Shown: positions 5,956 through 15,011 of the stretch, piece by piece
How the letters are laid out: each line of letters starts with the position of its first letter
How positions within the stretch are numbered: position 1 is the stretch's first letter
IMG/VR virus record: IMGVR_UViG_3300033155_001977
Location: 1-30,855 of that record
Direction: 5' to 3' (one strand)
Length of the DNA stretch: 30,855 bases
DNA from: a virus
Made by a program: the position numbers and the translations under genes
The notes under the pieces: generated by a model
What the model was told of the DNA's origin: nothing
The model's database searches: none
The model's input: the letters and a program-made list of their open reading frames with translations, nothing else

Positions 5956-6083
5956 TATTTACCTCTTTTAGCTTGATTTATTTTTATAGCAGCTAACCGT
6001 TTTTCAGCAGCTGCCTTTGAGGACGAATCCCCCTTAACATTTACTATGCCCCATTTTCCATTTTTCTTTTTATAAATCGGCAT
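5955..6083 (-). CDS. Small basic phage protein (42 aa)
   Basis: A 42-residue basic protein (MPIYKKKNGKWGIVNVKG, then SSKAAAEKRLAAIKINQAKR) with an excellent AAGGAGG ribosome site and a TAATG overlap with the next gene. The form KKxNGKWxIxxxxG...SKxxAExRLxAI is one I recall from short unannotated phage proteins. The C-terminal half is probably one helix. Function unknown. Confidence 0.6.
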   Translation of the reverse strand: MPIYKKKNGKWGIVNVKGDSSSKAAAEKRLAAIKINQAKRGK

Positions 6084-6112
6084 TTATGCCCTCCTTTATA
6101 TGTAATTATATC

Positions 6113-6184
6113 ACTCGGGAAGGAAATTGATTGATAATCAGTCGTAGACGCCCAATCTATTGTGGACTCGAATCCCTCCCGAGT
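6113..6184 (-). other. Spaced inverted repeat around the end of a late gene
   Basis: ACTCGGGAAGG (6113-6123) pairs with CCTCCCGAGT (6175-6184) with one bulged base and about 51 nt between arms. It spans the stop codon of the 117-residue gene. It could form an mRNA stem with a long loop upstream of the 42-residue gene. A chance match is possible. Confidence 0.3.
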
Positions 6185-6491
6185 TTTTCTCAAAGCTTGC
6201 TGCCCTGTTAGTCCATGAAGTTTTAAACTGTAAAGACCCGTCATCATCTCGAGTAAATACTTTGCTTGTCAAGTTCCCGTTTGCATCGTACAAGTTTTTC
6301 TGAATTAATAATATCGGGTCGTCATCATCCATAGTGATATAAATATCAGCATGTGTATTCGGGTATCCAATATACTCAGGTACATACTCACCACTCGCTG
6401 CGGGCAACTCTAAATAAGTGGCGTTATATATATCCATTTGCGCAAAAGCAGCTATTACACCATCACGGCTTAATGTATTATCTAATATCAT
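6138..6491 (-). CDS. Hypothetical late protein (117 aa)
   Basis: An unrecognised 117-residue protein, acidic, with a run of four Asp (MDDDDPI), an Ala/Tyr-rich start and a beta-rich C-terminus. An AAGGAG ribosome site lies about 9 nt upstream of the ATG. It follows the fibre genes, so it may be a minor virion, chaperone or adhesin accessory protein, but nothing specific shows this. Confidence 0.55.
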   Translation of the reverse strand: MILDNTLSRDGVIAAFAQMDIYNATYLELPAASGEYVPEYIGYPNTHADIYITMDDDDPILLIQKNLYDANGNLTSKVFTRDDDGSLQFKTSWTNRAASFEKNSGGIRVHNRLGVYD

Positions 6492-6507
6492 CTTTTAAAT
6501 CTCCTTT

Positions 6508-6828
6508 TTATTCTGGTAGTTGTGGGTTAGGCAAATAGCCTTCATCGATTAATTCCTGCATAGTTTTGCTTTCCTCTATGCAATCACCATTAGCTATAAA
6601 ACCATCTATAGCAGTTGTATTCGCTTCTGTACCACCATTAGCCGCATCAATGCTCTCACATGGTTCTCTAAAAAACCAACATTTTGCAAGCGTTTGATGT
6701 GTATATATAGTGGTAATTCTTTGTGAAATACTTTGAGGCAGCCGAGCATTTCCGATTAAAATCCCCATGCCTGTATTTGCAAGCTCTTCATTGTCAAAAA
6801 CTTCTATTTTATAAATTTTTTCAGTCAT
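6508..6828 (-). CDS. Hypothetical late protein (106 aa)
   Basis: An unrecognised 106-residue acidic protein that begins MTEKIYKIEVFDNEELANTG and ends in a Pro-rich tail (GYLPNPQLPE). Three cysteines are scattered without a motif. The ribosome site AAAGG lies upstream of the ATG. It follows directly after a LamG-type fibre protein and may be a tail-fibre accessory gene. Confidence 0.5.
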   Translation of the reverse strand: MTEKIYKIEVFDNEELANTGMGILIGNARLPQSISQRITTIYTHQTLAKCWFFREPCESIDAANGGTEANTTAIDGFIANGDCIEESKTMQELIDEGYLPNPQLPE

Positions 6829-6843
6829 AAGTGTAAACCTTTA

Positions 6844-7761
6844 TTAATAAAGTGAATAATAATCGTTAATGTTTGTTTCAATCGTTGCTTTATTTGCGAA
6901 CTTATTAGCATCATATAAAAGAATCTCAGATATTTTGCCTGTAAAATCACTAGCTGAAAGTATCCGATAACCTACTGAAAGATTATCAAAAGTAATAGTT
7001 CCCACTGAAGAACTTGAAATAAAAGGTGTTGAACTTCCATTTATATAACCGTTTACAGTTGTTCCATTATAAAAAATAGATACTAAATAATCTGTATTGC
7101 CTGTAAATGGGCTTGCTATAGGTGTAACATACCCCGAATCTGATTCTGGAAGATAACAATTTCCATCAGTAAAACGAGGGAAAAACCCATTATAAGTAAT
7201 ATTAGTTGTTCCGTACACACACCCCCCTGTATTTACTCCATCTATTCTAAAAACTAAAAAAATGGAATACACATTCCCAGGGGAAATAGTTAAACTGCTA
7301 TTTAATAATCTATCACCATCAAACTGATTAGTAGGTTTTAAAGGGCTGCCCGTTTTAATTATATCGCCATTGTTTACTATTTGTGGTTGTAAAGAAGTTG
7401 TTGATTGTGTTACATCAAAACCATTTCCGCTTTGGTCGTACCATTCAGCTCCGAAGCCATTAGTCGAAGCGCAAAAATCTGTTAAAGCAGTTTCATCTAA
7501 CCCCGCACCACTAAAACCAATATCCAAGTGGTCTTGGTTAGAATCTCTTCTTACTTTCTCAGCATCCCCCGTATATCCTCCCTGCAATAAGCTTAAAGAA
7601 TAAGCTGCTTTCAAGTTTATCACATCTATATCCCGAGCTGCTGGTGGCGGAGGCGCACTCACTGCCCCCCCTTTAAACTCATTTGTAGCCCAAATTAAAT
7701 TCGGGTTTATACCGTTAATATTATTTAAGTCAAATCTATGTAGTATTTTATATTTACCCAT
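6844..7761 (-). CDS. Phage adhesin with concanavalin A-like (LamG/arabinofuranosidase-type) domain
   Basis: This 305-residue protein is a probable receptor-binding or decoration protein. From about residue 52 it carries the segment AAYSLSLLQGGYTGDAEKVRR..., then FGAEWYDQSGNGFDVTQ (104-119), the hallmark of concanavalin A-like beta-jelly-roll domains of the LamG_3/ArabFuran-catal kind seen in phage fibres. The C-terminus (SVGYRILSASDFTGKISEILLYDA) is the final conserved strand pair of this fold. A Pro-rich linker (APPPPAAR, about 36-43) separates a short N-terminal virion-anchoring part. The ATG overlaps the stop of the preceding gene (TAATG), tying its expression to the other fibre genes. Confidence 0.7.
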   Translation of the reverse strand: MGKYKILHRFDLNNINGINPNLIWATNEFKGGAVSAPPPPAARDIDVINLKAAYSLSLLQGGYTGDAEKVRRDSNQDHLDIGFSGAGLDETALTDFCASTNGFGAEWYDQSGNGFDVTQSTTSLQPQIVNNGDIIKTGSPLKPTNQFDGDRLLNSSLTISPGNVYSIFLVFRIDGVNTGGCVYGTTNITYNGFFPRFTDGNCYLPESDSGYVTPIASPFTGNTDYLVSIFYNGTTVNGYINGSSTPFISSSSVGTITFDNLSVGYRILSASDFTGKISEILLYDANKFANKATIETNINDYYSLY

Positions 7762-8717
7762 TATGCATGTATCCTTGATTTATGTGCTGAAAATCTGGTG
7801 ATGTCAGTTATGGTAAACACAGAAGCATATGTACATTGTATTGACAGGGTGTAACCATTACCTATACTGCCACTATCTGCTATTGTCTTTATTAAAAAAT
7901 TCAAATTCCCTGCCGTTTCTTGCCTTTTTATTGTCTCACGGCGCACAATAGTAAATCCCGTAATCGGATTATTCAAAGTTAAAGTAGCTATTTGTACATA
8001 ATTATCGCTTCCTTTTGTAAAAGAACATCTTACTCTAAACGTATTTTCTTGAAAATTAACATTGTTTTCTAAAAACTTATTCGGCGTAGGAGTCCTATTA
8101 TAAAAAGTATCATCTGTTTTAATATTATTGTGCGGCCAGTCAGTTGAGCTTGAAATCTGTAATTTGGAAGCGGCTGGGTATTGAATAAACTGAGGTGTAT
8201 CAGCTACTAATGTATAAGCTGGTTTTGTCGCTGTTCCGCTTAAATTATACCACGAATGTAAAGAAACCCCATCACCAGTAAACGCAAACACAGAACCACC
8301 CAATGTCTCTGAAATTTGGAAAGTAGAACCCACACTATTTATAACAAAATAAGCCTTGTCAGTAGTTATTTCCGCTGGCAATGGAAGTGGAACTGGTTTA
8401 AAAGATACTTTGTCATCATCAGGAGGGGCTACTGTCGTATTAACAGTATTCCCTGTCGCTGTAAACGTAGCCAAACCACTTGATGTATAATACCCATTCA
8501 CTTTAACGATGCCTTCCGTATTAACAAAAGCCTGTTCAAACCTTTCTGCAAAAGGATTTGAGTTGTTCGGATTATATGCTTTAAATAAATTTAAATCAGT
8601 ATCGTATATGATGCCTTGTGCATTTGCCGCACTTAATGCTTCAATCTCTGCCGTAGTCATTCGAGGAGGTTTAAACCCCGTAATTTTAGATTTTATATCA
8701 ACTAAAGACTCACCCAT
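7761..8717 (-). CDS. Probable tail fibre/adhesin protein (318 aa)
   Basis: A 318-residue protein placed between the tailspike and a LamG-type adhesin. The N-terminus contains MTTAEIEALSAANAQGIIYDTDLNLFKAYN, a form common at the start of phage fibre proteins, where a virion-binding segment precedes beta modules. The middle has a small beta module (DKVSFKPVPLPLPAEITTDK, then AYFVINSVGSTFQISETLGG) of a type that recurs in other virion proteins here. The C-terminal third is beta-rich without a recognised fold. The AAGGAG ribosome site is strong. Confidence 0.6.
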   Translation of the reverse strand: MGESLVDIKSKITGFKPPRMTTAEIEALSAANAQGIIYDTDLNLFKAYNPNNSNPFAERFEQAFVNTEGIVKVNGYYTSSGLATFTATGNTVNTTVAPPDDDKVSFKPVPLPLPAEITTDKAYFVINSVGSTFQISETLGGSVFAFTGDGVSLHSWYNLSGTATKPAYTLVADTPQFIQYPAASKLQISSSTDWPHNNIKTDDTFYNRTPTPNKFLENNVNFQENTFRVRCSFTKGSDNYVQIATLTLNNPITGFTIVRRETIKRQETAGNLNFLIKTIADSGSIGNGYTLSIQCTYASVFTITDITRFSAHKSRIHA

Positions 8718-8727
8718 TTTTAACTCC

Positions 8728-11703
8728 TTACATATTAAAAACTAACCATTCCGTAGGCGATTTAGCTTGTATCATAAGCGCACCGCCATCTATATTTATA
8801 ATTGTACTGGTATCACCCAGTATATTGTCAGTTAATGTATCAGCTCCAGCTCTGTTAATTGTTATTTTATTAGTGCCTGCATTGGCTGCTGAATCTTTTA
8901 TTTTAAATATTTTACCCATTGATAGATCACTATCCCAACAAGCTGATGCCGCTGGCAATGTTAAAATTGCTTCGCCACTACTGGTGTAATCAACTGCTAG
9001 TGTATCATCAGAAACAAGAATCGTATAAGTTGCTGAAGTTACTATTTTTATCCTGCCATATATTCCGTTTTTTGCTTTGAAAGTTCCTTGCCCGATAATG
9101 TTCTTATTTTTATCTATCCGTACAGCCTCTTCAGGAGCAGACCCTGCATCTGTACGAGTGGATATAACAGCATCCGCAGGCATTTGACTTGTGCCTACTG
9201 TACCGTTTATTTCAGCAGTAAAAGCAACACAAGAAAGTACAGCTGTACCACTATACGCATGGAAAAAAACGCCTCCTATTTGGTCATTATCAATAACAGC
9301 TAAAGGACTTGCTAAAGTTCCTCTTAATTTCGCCAAAATCACCGCTGGCACGTTACTACCATTAGTCGCCAATTCTATTACTTGCTCCGCAGCTGTATCA
9401 CTTTGATAAAAAGCACCACCACCTTTAAAAGTACCACTCCCTATATCAACATTATCATTTGCAGTTCCAGGCTCTAATGTAGTCGATACCCTTTGCCATA
9501 AAGCCGCAGGCGGAACGTTGCCTGCCAGTTTCTGAATAGATTCAAGAATTGTATCAGTTGCTAAAACAGGACCCGAACTTATTACATACCCTGTTAAAAG
9601 TTTTCCTGTAACAGCTGTCTCCGCAAGAGTTACAACTCCCGCATTACTCATTATTGCTTCTCCTGACATTAGAACTTCTGTTGCAATGTCTAACCCATTA
9701 CCAAGAAGAAACATATTGTCAGTCAATGCTGTAGTTAATGTATTATTAGCTACATAAGTTTGAATAGCTTTTATTGTCCAGACTTCCTCATCTGTTGCGC
9801 TTTCAGTATCATCTATCGAAATTTTATTTATTTTTGCACCAGTTACTACTGGCACATTATTAACTATTTCATAAAATTGGATATAACCATTTATAATCTC
9901 AACAATATTCAAGTGATGACTTATAACCACATTGTTATCTGCGGCATTATTGCTACCGTCAGCATCAAAATAATAATCGCCTAATGTTGCACCTTCAGAA
10001 TGATTAAACAGAAGAATGTTGCCTGTCGCTGTCTTATCAATAAAATAAGAATACTCCAAAGCTCCTGTACAGGTATTAGCCAATATAATACTATTTGAAA
10101 CAAGTTCACCAAGGAAAACCCCAAACTGTTGCGTTTTAGTACTTTGGTCATCATAAAAAGTACAGTTTGATATTATAGCTTTATCGCTCGCCGTATCAAT
10201 TTCAACTCCGCTGGCATCTCCTTCAACTTCAATAAAGCTGAAAGTCCCTGTCCCATCAGTTCCAAAAGCTACAGGCGTAAGGCTATCAGAAATATCATAA
10301 AACTGAAAAGGTATCCCGCTTGCTACGCTTGAAACTGCATAATAATAAATATTTTCTGCTAATCCAGTGGGCAATGTTCCTGTGCTTGTTATTCTAAATC
10401 TATCGCCTAATGTAACACTATGAGTTGCTAACGTTATTGTATCAGCGACACCATCTAAAACAGCAGCATCGGGACTAAACTTCTGACCGTTATTAAAAAA
10501 CAAGCCTCCAACCACTTTACTATTTATGCTTTCTTCTATTCTCACCCCAAAGGTATCTTGTTCAAATGATATTAATCCAAAATGTACAGCCTCGTAAGAG
10601 CCATCTTCATGAACTCCATTATCACACAAACTACTTTGTACGTTATAAGTGCGGGTTCTATAGCCTTTGTTTAACAACGCAATTCCATCACCAGCTGAAT
10701 TTGAAATAACTGATATAAAAACATTTGATATAGAAGTATCTTTTGTTTCTTCTGATACTCCAGAATCAACATAAATCCCATCATTGCTGTTAGTAACTTT
10801 TACATTCTCAATATATGTTAATTCGGTATAAGAAATATCGCCACCACCTATATTAATGCTTTGCAATCTAATACAATAATTCGACATTTCTTCTAAAGTT
10901 ATATCACTAATTTTTGTGTAATAAGCCCCACTAACCAAAATACCAACTTGAAGATTTATTGTAGGGCTATTTCTCCGTCCATTTATATAAAAATCCTCAA
11001 ACACTATCAAATCACCATCATTGGCTGCATCATCTTTAGTTTTAAAAACATATAAATTAGAAAGATTATCCTTGGAATAAAAAGAAGCACTTGCACCTTC
11101 ACCTATCATTGTGGTTGCAATAACCATGTCATGACCACCTTGGGTTAAATAATAACCTGTTGGGATATCCATTAAGGCGCCCTCTAATTCTTGTGCATTA
11201 ATAGCCACAATTGTATCGTCAATTGGTGTAGTGTTATCAGTTCCTATATTTGTATCAGGGTCGTAATCCCCTATCGCTCCATAATCTTTTATATTATACC
11301 CTCTTGATAAAGACTGCCGTACTACTTGAGCTAATATCCATTTGTTTGGGGTTACATTTGTGTTTAGAATAAAATCAACCTGAACGCCAGCCTGTAACTC
11401 AAGCGCAGAAGGGTTAGAGCCTGTTTTTGTCTCTACTGCTAATTCGCCCCATGTTAAACCAAAAATTTTAAGTGTAGTCGCTCCACCTGTCCCAGGTGTT
11501 TGGATTTTGAAAGATACCCTTAACCCATTTACCGGAGTAGTAATATCAATCGGAATAATGCCTGCAGGCGTTACCTGCTCTATTATATAATTATCAGGTG
11601 TCGTAAGCGTGTGTTCTTTATAACTGTCATCAAAATTAGAAACTGTCCCAAGTACTTGATTCGCTTTATCCCCTTTAAAAGAAATACTATATGTATCAAC
11701 CAT
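8728..11703 (-). CDS. Tailspike with pectate-lyase-type beta-helix
   Basis: A 991-residue protein that should form the trimeric tailspike and bind or cleave the host surface polysaccharide. Residues 1-135 are a separate N-terminal domain, probably for virion attachment (contains FGLTWGELAVETKTGSNPSA). YNIKDYGAIGDYDPD (136-150) is the standard opening of Pectate_lyase_3 right-handed beta-helices, followed by GTDNTTPIDDTIVAIN and many helix-turn repeats (ISNV, GVRIEES, ISNCTFYD). The C-terminal 300 or so residues, from about LWQRVSTTLEPGTANDN, resemble generic phage fibre tails with Gly/Thr-rich repeats ending WLVFNM. The ATG overlaps the preceding stop (TAATG). Enzyme specificity cannot be read from the sequence. 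Confidence 0.8.
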   Translation of the reverse strand: MVDTYSISFKGDKANQVLGTVSNFDDSYKEHTLTTPDNYIIEQVTPAGIIPIDITTPVNGLRVSFKIQTPGTGGATTLKIFGLTWGELAVETKTGSNPSALELQAGVQVDFILNTNVTPNKWILAQVVRQSLSRGYNIKDYGAIGDYDPDTNIGTDNTTPIDDTIVAINAQELEGALMDIPTGYYLTQGGHDMVIATTMIGEGASASFYSKDNLSNLYVFKTKDDAANDGDLIVFEDFYINGRRNSPTINLQVGILVSGAYYTKISDITLEEMSNYCIRLQSINIGGGDISYTELTYIENVKVTNSNDGIYVDSGVSEETKDTSISNVFISVISNSAGDGIALLNKGYRTRTYNVQSSLCDNGVHEDGSYEAVHFGLISFEQDTFGVRIEESINSKVVGGLFFNNGQKFSPDAAVLDGVADTITLATHSVTLGDRFRITSTGTLPTGLAENIYYYAVSSVASGIPFQFYDISDSLTPVAFGTDGTGTFSFIEVEGDASGVEIDTASDKAIISNCTFYDDQSTKTQQFGVFLGELVSNSIILANTCTGALEYSYFIDKTATGNILLFNHSEGATLGDYYFDADGSNNAADNNVVISHHLNIVEIINGYIQFYEIVNNVPVVTGAKINKISIDDTESATDEEVWTIKAIQTYVANNTLTTALTDNMFLLGNGLDIATEVLMSGEAIMSNAGVVTLAETAVTGKLLTGYVISSGPVLATDTILESIQKLAGNVPPAALWQRVSTTLEPGTANDNVDIGSGTFKGGGAFYQSDTAAEQVIELATNGSNVPAVILAKLRGTLASPLAVIDNDQIGGVFFHAYSGTAVLSCVAFTAEINGTVGTSQMPADAVISTRTDAGSAPEEAVRIDKNKNIIGQGTFKAKNGIYGRIKIVTSATYTILVSDDTLAVDYTSSGEAILTLPAASACWDSDLSMGKIFKIKDSAANAGTNKITINRAGADTLTDNILGDTSTIINIDGGALMIQAKSPTEWLVFNM

Positions 11704-14700
11704 TATCGCTGTTCCTCAATTTGTTGCTGCCTTTTTGCAGCTATTATTTGTTGCAATAAAACAGATTCCTCAACTAGCTTTGCTTTTGCATATTGTTTTG
11801 CACCTGATATTATTCTATTGACATATACTTCTTTTGTATCATCAGAAAAATCCTGAAACCATCTTGTTTGAACAGCATTGTCCAAAAACGGTTTTAATTC
11901 TTTTGTGCCTTCTGGTTTAAAAGAATTTACATTTAAAAGAAGATTATCATATTCTTGTGGCGTCAATTCGACTTCAACACCTTGCAAATTCTGTACTTTC
12001 CTCGGCATAGATAAAGGATTTTTTTGTCTAAACAATTCTTTATCAATAGGCGAATTTTTCCCTTTTGATATATAAAATGGTGAAAGAATATCGGGCCCAA
12101 AACCTGCGGGCATTACAATGGGCTCACCCCAAAAATTACGGCGCGGAGGTAATGAATCTGAATACCCTGGAATCCTTTGACGTATTCCATCCAAAATAGT
12201 CCGAACATTTCTAAGCTCAGGATCAACCAAGCGTTCAATTTGAGCCACTCCCGTAGGCACTAATGTCCCAGCTAAATTCTGTAAATACCTTAAAGATGCT
12301 CTGTCAGGGTCATCAAAAGCTTTAATCACTTCCGTTACGCCCCTTAACCATGTTTTAGAAGTTACATTTTTTGTTATAGCTGATACAATTGCAGTAGCTA
12401 AGTCGTCAGATTCTAACTCATCTAATTGCCCAAGAATTTCAGTTGCATCGGCTGCCAATCCAAACATCATCCCGATAGGCTCTAAGCGACCATAAGAAAC
12501 ATAATTGTCTCCTATTTTAAGCGAGTATGGTTGCCATCCCTGGTTACGCAATAAAGCTTTCATTTTATAATTAGTTGGGCCACCACCAGTTACTAAACCA
12601 GAAGCTGCGTAAGAAGCGACTGTACCCATCACTATACTTCCCAGTCCCATACGTGCTAATGCTAAATCTCTGCGTGTACCACCTGCCATAACATCGCCTC
12701 GTATTCTTTTTGATAAAGGTGCTAACGGAGTACGCTCCATAGCATATTTTAAAATATTAGTAGGGGTTCTTATAAAAGGAGCAATTAATCTAAGCGCAGG
12801 CTTTGAAGCAATAAAAGATTGAAATTTTCTGCCAGTTTCGCCTAATTCGTTTGTAAAAGTTTGATACCTTGCCGTATCAATAGAAGCTGCGTGAATAGTA
12901 GGAGCAAGTTCATCAGGGTTACGCATAATTTCATTCATTCGTAATGCAATCCGTTCGCCTTTTAAACCTTCACTTATTGCTTGGCGATAAGATTGCGCTC
13001 TTAATTCCATGCGGTAACCCATACTTTTAAATAAAGTATCAGCCGATTGTAAAAACCGGCCAGGCAATGTAACAAAAGCACCTACTAAGTCAACTGCCCT
13101 AGCTGTAATACCACCTTGTTCTAAAGTTTTTTTAAAAGGTTTACCAATAAGAGTTTGTTTTAAATTCTCAGCAGTAATCGCTCGGGTAAATGGCATTTCA
13201 AGTTTACTCACAACATCGCCACCCTCTCCGGTTCTTAAAACTTTAAGACCTGCTTTTAATCCATCTTTAAAACCTTCTACCAAACCATATGTTTGCTGAA
13301 GCGCTTCACCCGCTTGTGTAGCACTTTGCCCTGTTAATTTAGAAAGCCCAGCTGCGAATAATCGCTCTGGAATAGCATATAAACTGGTAAGCATATTAGA
13401 TGTTATATTTACTGCATGCGTTTGGGGACCAGATAACAATCCATTTATCCATACCTCCATAAGCATATCTTTTCCTGTAGCTTTTCTTGCTTCTCTAACA
13501 AAAGTATTTATACCACTTACAGTATCTATGCCAGCTAACATATCAGCTAACTCATTAGGCGACATACCTTCAGGCAATGACCTCATGAGTTCATCTATTT
13601 GTTTTAATTGTAATGCTGTTGATTTTGCTTCAATTCTAAAAGCACTTAAAGAGCGCCCAGCTTCAGCAGTCAATCCAGACACTTGACTTTGAATAGCATA
13701 ATGAGTAGCTACTTGTTTTTGAAATTCAAACTTATCAAGCTCTGTTGCATCTTTACTTCTTATCTTGGCAGCCATTTCTTGTAACCGCTCACCCGAAGAG
13801 ACTAATATCTGCCTTGCAGCCACAGCTTCCTCCGCATTAAACGCTTGCCCTTTTCTACGTGCTAATAACATTTGAGGAGTCATCCCCAAATCATCTGCTA
13901 ATTTAGCAGTTTCCTCTAAAGAAACTTTCCCACGGCGAGCTATGTGTATATCTTTTTCAAATATTTTTGCTGTTTGCGCAATTAAAGATTTAACATCATC
14001 AGTTGTATCAATCCTTTTAAAATTAATATTAATAGCTTTTTCAGGAATGTCTTCTAACGGTTGCAATACTTTTTCTGCTGCTTGGGGGTCTTCTATTATT
14101 TCAACAATAGGTTTCCGGGAAACTCCTGTAAAACTTTTTAAGCGTGCTTCAATAGGCTTCAATCGCTGTTGAGCTTGTGTTTTTGTTTCACTACTTATTA
14201 TTCCCAAAAGCTTTTCTGCTGCCTTTTTGTTTCCTTTGTCTGCTTTTCCCGCTAATTTTGTAGCTACTTTTATATTTTGTTCACTCATAGGCACAAAACT
14301 AACAGATTCTTCTAAAGCATTTCTGAAAATTCCAGCTGTTTCACCTGTTTGCGCTGCTGTTTGCAAACCTTTTTGAATAGCTTTTTTAAACGGAAATGCA
14401 ATAACAGCTGGATCCGTTAAAATAGCAGTTGCCAATTCCACTGTTGGTCTCAATCCCTTGGGAATTTTCTCTAATAAATTTGTAGCTTCTAATGCTTCTT
14501 TTTCAAATTCTGGCCTGATAGCATCTTTTGGAAATAATTCACTCACCACAGCTTTGCCTGATACTTTCAAAGCTTCAAACGCAGCAGGGAAAAATCCTTG
14601 CTCTTTTTCTATTTGCGCAAGCCTCTCTTTTTGTCCAATAGCTGCTATAGCACCAGCTTGCGGCGCTCCTAACGGTCTTAACACCCATCCAGCTTTACTT

Positions 14701-15011
14701 AACACGAACTTTCCAGCTTCTGTTAAAGTACCAAGCGCAGAAGTTTCCTTTGTTACAATTTCTTTTTCATTAGGGATACCTATTTCAAAAGGAATACCTT
14801 CTTTTTCTTTTTTTGTAGTTGCGATAACTTCTTTTTGTGGAGCAAAATCCAATAACGCTTTAGCTGCTGGTGACAATGTGGCATTCATTAAATCCCTATC
14901 AGCAGAATATGCTTCAGCGACATCATCCCCTAATGGCTGCGCTGTTTGATTCTCTAATAAAGCCCGTGCTGCTGGTGATAAAAAAGAATTATTTTGAGTT
15001 GATTGTGCCAT
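11703..15011 (-). CDS. Large internal virion/DNA-ejection protein (1102 aa)
   Basis: This is the largest gene in the window. By size and place (after tail tubular proteins, before the tailspike) it corresponds to the large internal virion protein that podoviruses eject with DNA. The N-terminus has a repeated motif, SPAARALLE (12-20) and SPAAKALLD (47-55). Residues 110-500 are mainly helical. A conserved-looking core around 515-860 includes WINGLLSGPQTHAVNITSN and a glycine-rich hydrophobic stretch near 784-806 (MGLGSIVMGTVASYAASG) that could insert into a membrane. No lytic transglycosylase motif is seen. Both ends are tied by TAATG overlaps to neighbouring virion genes. Confidence 0.65.
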   Translation of the reverse strand: MAQSTQNNSFLSPAARALLENQTAQPLGDDVAEAYSADRDLMNATLSPAAKALLDFAPQKEVIATTKKEKEGIPFEIGIPNEKEIVTKETSALGTLTEAGKFVLSKAGWVLRPLGAPQAGAIAAIGQKERLAQIEKEQGFFPAAFEALKVSGKAVVSELFPKDAIRPEFEKEALEATNLLEKIPKGLRPTVELATAILTDPAVIAFPFKKAIQKGLQTAAQTGETAGIFRNALEESVSFVPMSEQNIKVATKLAGKADKGNKKAAEKLLGIISSETKTQAQQRLKPIEARLKSFTGVSRKPIVEIIEDPQAAEKVLQPLEDIPEKAININFKRIDTTDDVKSLIAQTAKIFEKDIHIARRGKVSLEETAKLADDLGMTPQMLLARRKGQAFNAEEAVAARQILVSSGERLQEMAAKIRSKDATELDKFEFQKQVATHYAIQSQVSGLTAEAGRSLSAFRIEAKSTALQLKQIDELMRSLPEGMSPNELADMLAGIDTVSGINTFVREARKATGKDMLMEVWINGLLSGPQTHAVNITSNMLTSLYAIPERLFAAGLSKLTGQSATQAGEALQQTYGLVEGFKDGLKAGLKVLRTGEGGDVVSKLEMPFTRAITAENLKQTLIGKPFKKTLEQGGITARAVDLVGAFVTLPGRFLQSADTLFKSMGYRMELRAQSYRQAISEGLKGERIALRMNEIMRNPDELAPTIHAASIDTARYQTFTNELGETGRKFQSFIASKPALRLIAPFIRTPTNILKYAMERTPLAPLSKRIRGDVMAGGTRRDLALARMGLGSIVMGTVASYAASGLVTGGGPTNYKMKALLRNQGWQPYSLKIGDNYVSYGRLEPIGMMFGLAADATEILGQLDELESDDLATAIVSAITKNVTSKTWLRGVTEVIKAFDDPDRASLRYLQNLAGTLVPTGVAQIERLVDPELRNVRTILDGIRQRIPGYSDSLPPRRNFWGEPIVMPAGFGPDILSPFYISKGKNSPIDKELFRQKNPLSMPRKVQNLQGVEVELTPQEYDNLLLNVNSFKPEGTKELKPFLDNAVQTRWFQDFSDDTKEVYVNRIISGAKQYAKAKLVEESVLLQQIIAAKRQQQIEEQR

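Noticed and set aside
6044-6247. 67-codon minus-strand frame overlapping two late genes
   Set aside because: It overlaps the end of the 117-residue gene and the whole start of the 42-residue gene, both with clear ribosome sites; its composition does not resemble a protein family.
6844-11703. Diversity-generating retroelement expected from the BPP-1-like head genes
   Set aside because: No reverse transcriptase, accessory Avd gene or template/variable repeat pair is visible near the fibre genes in this window.
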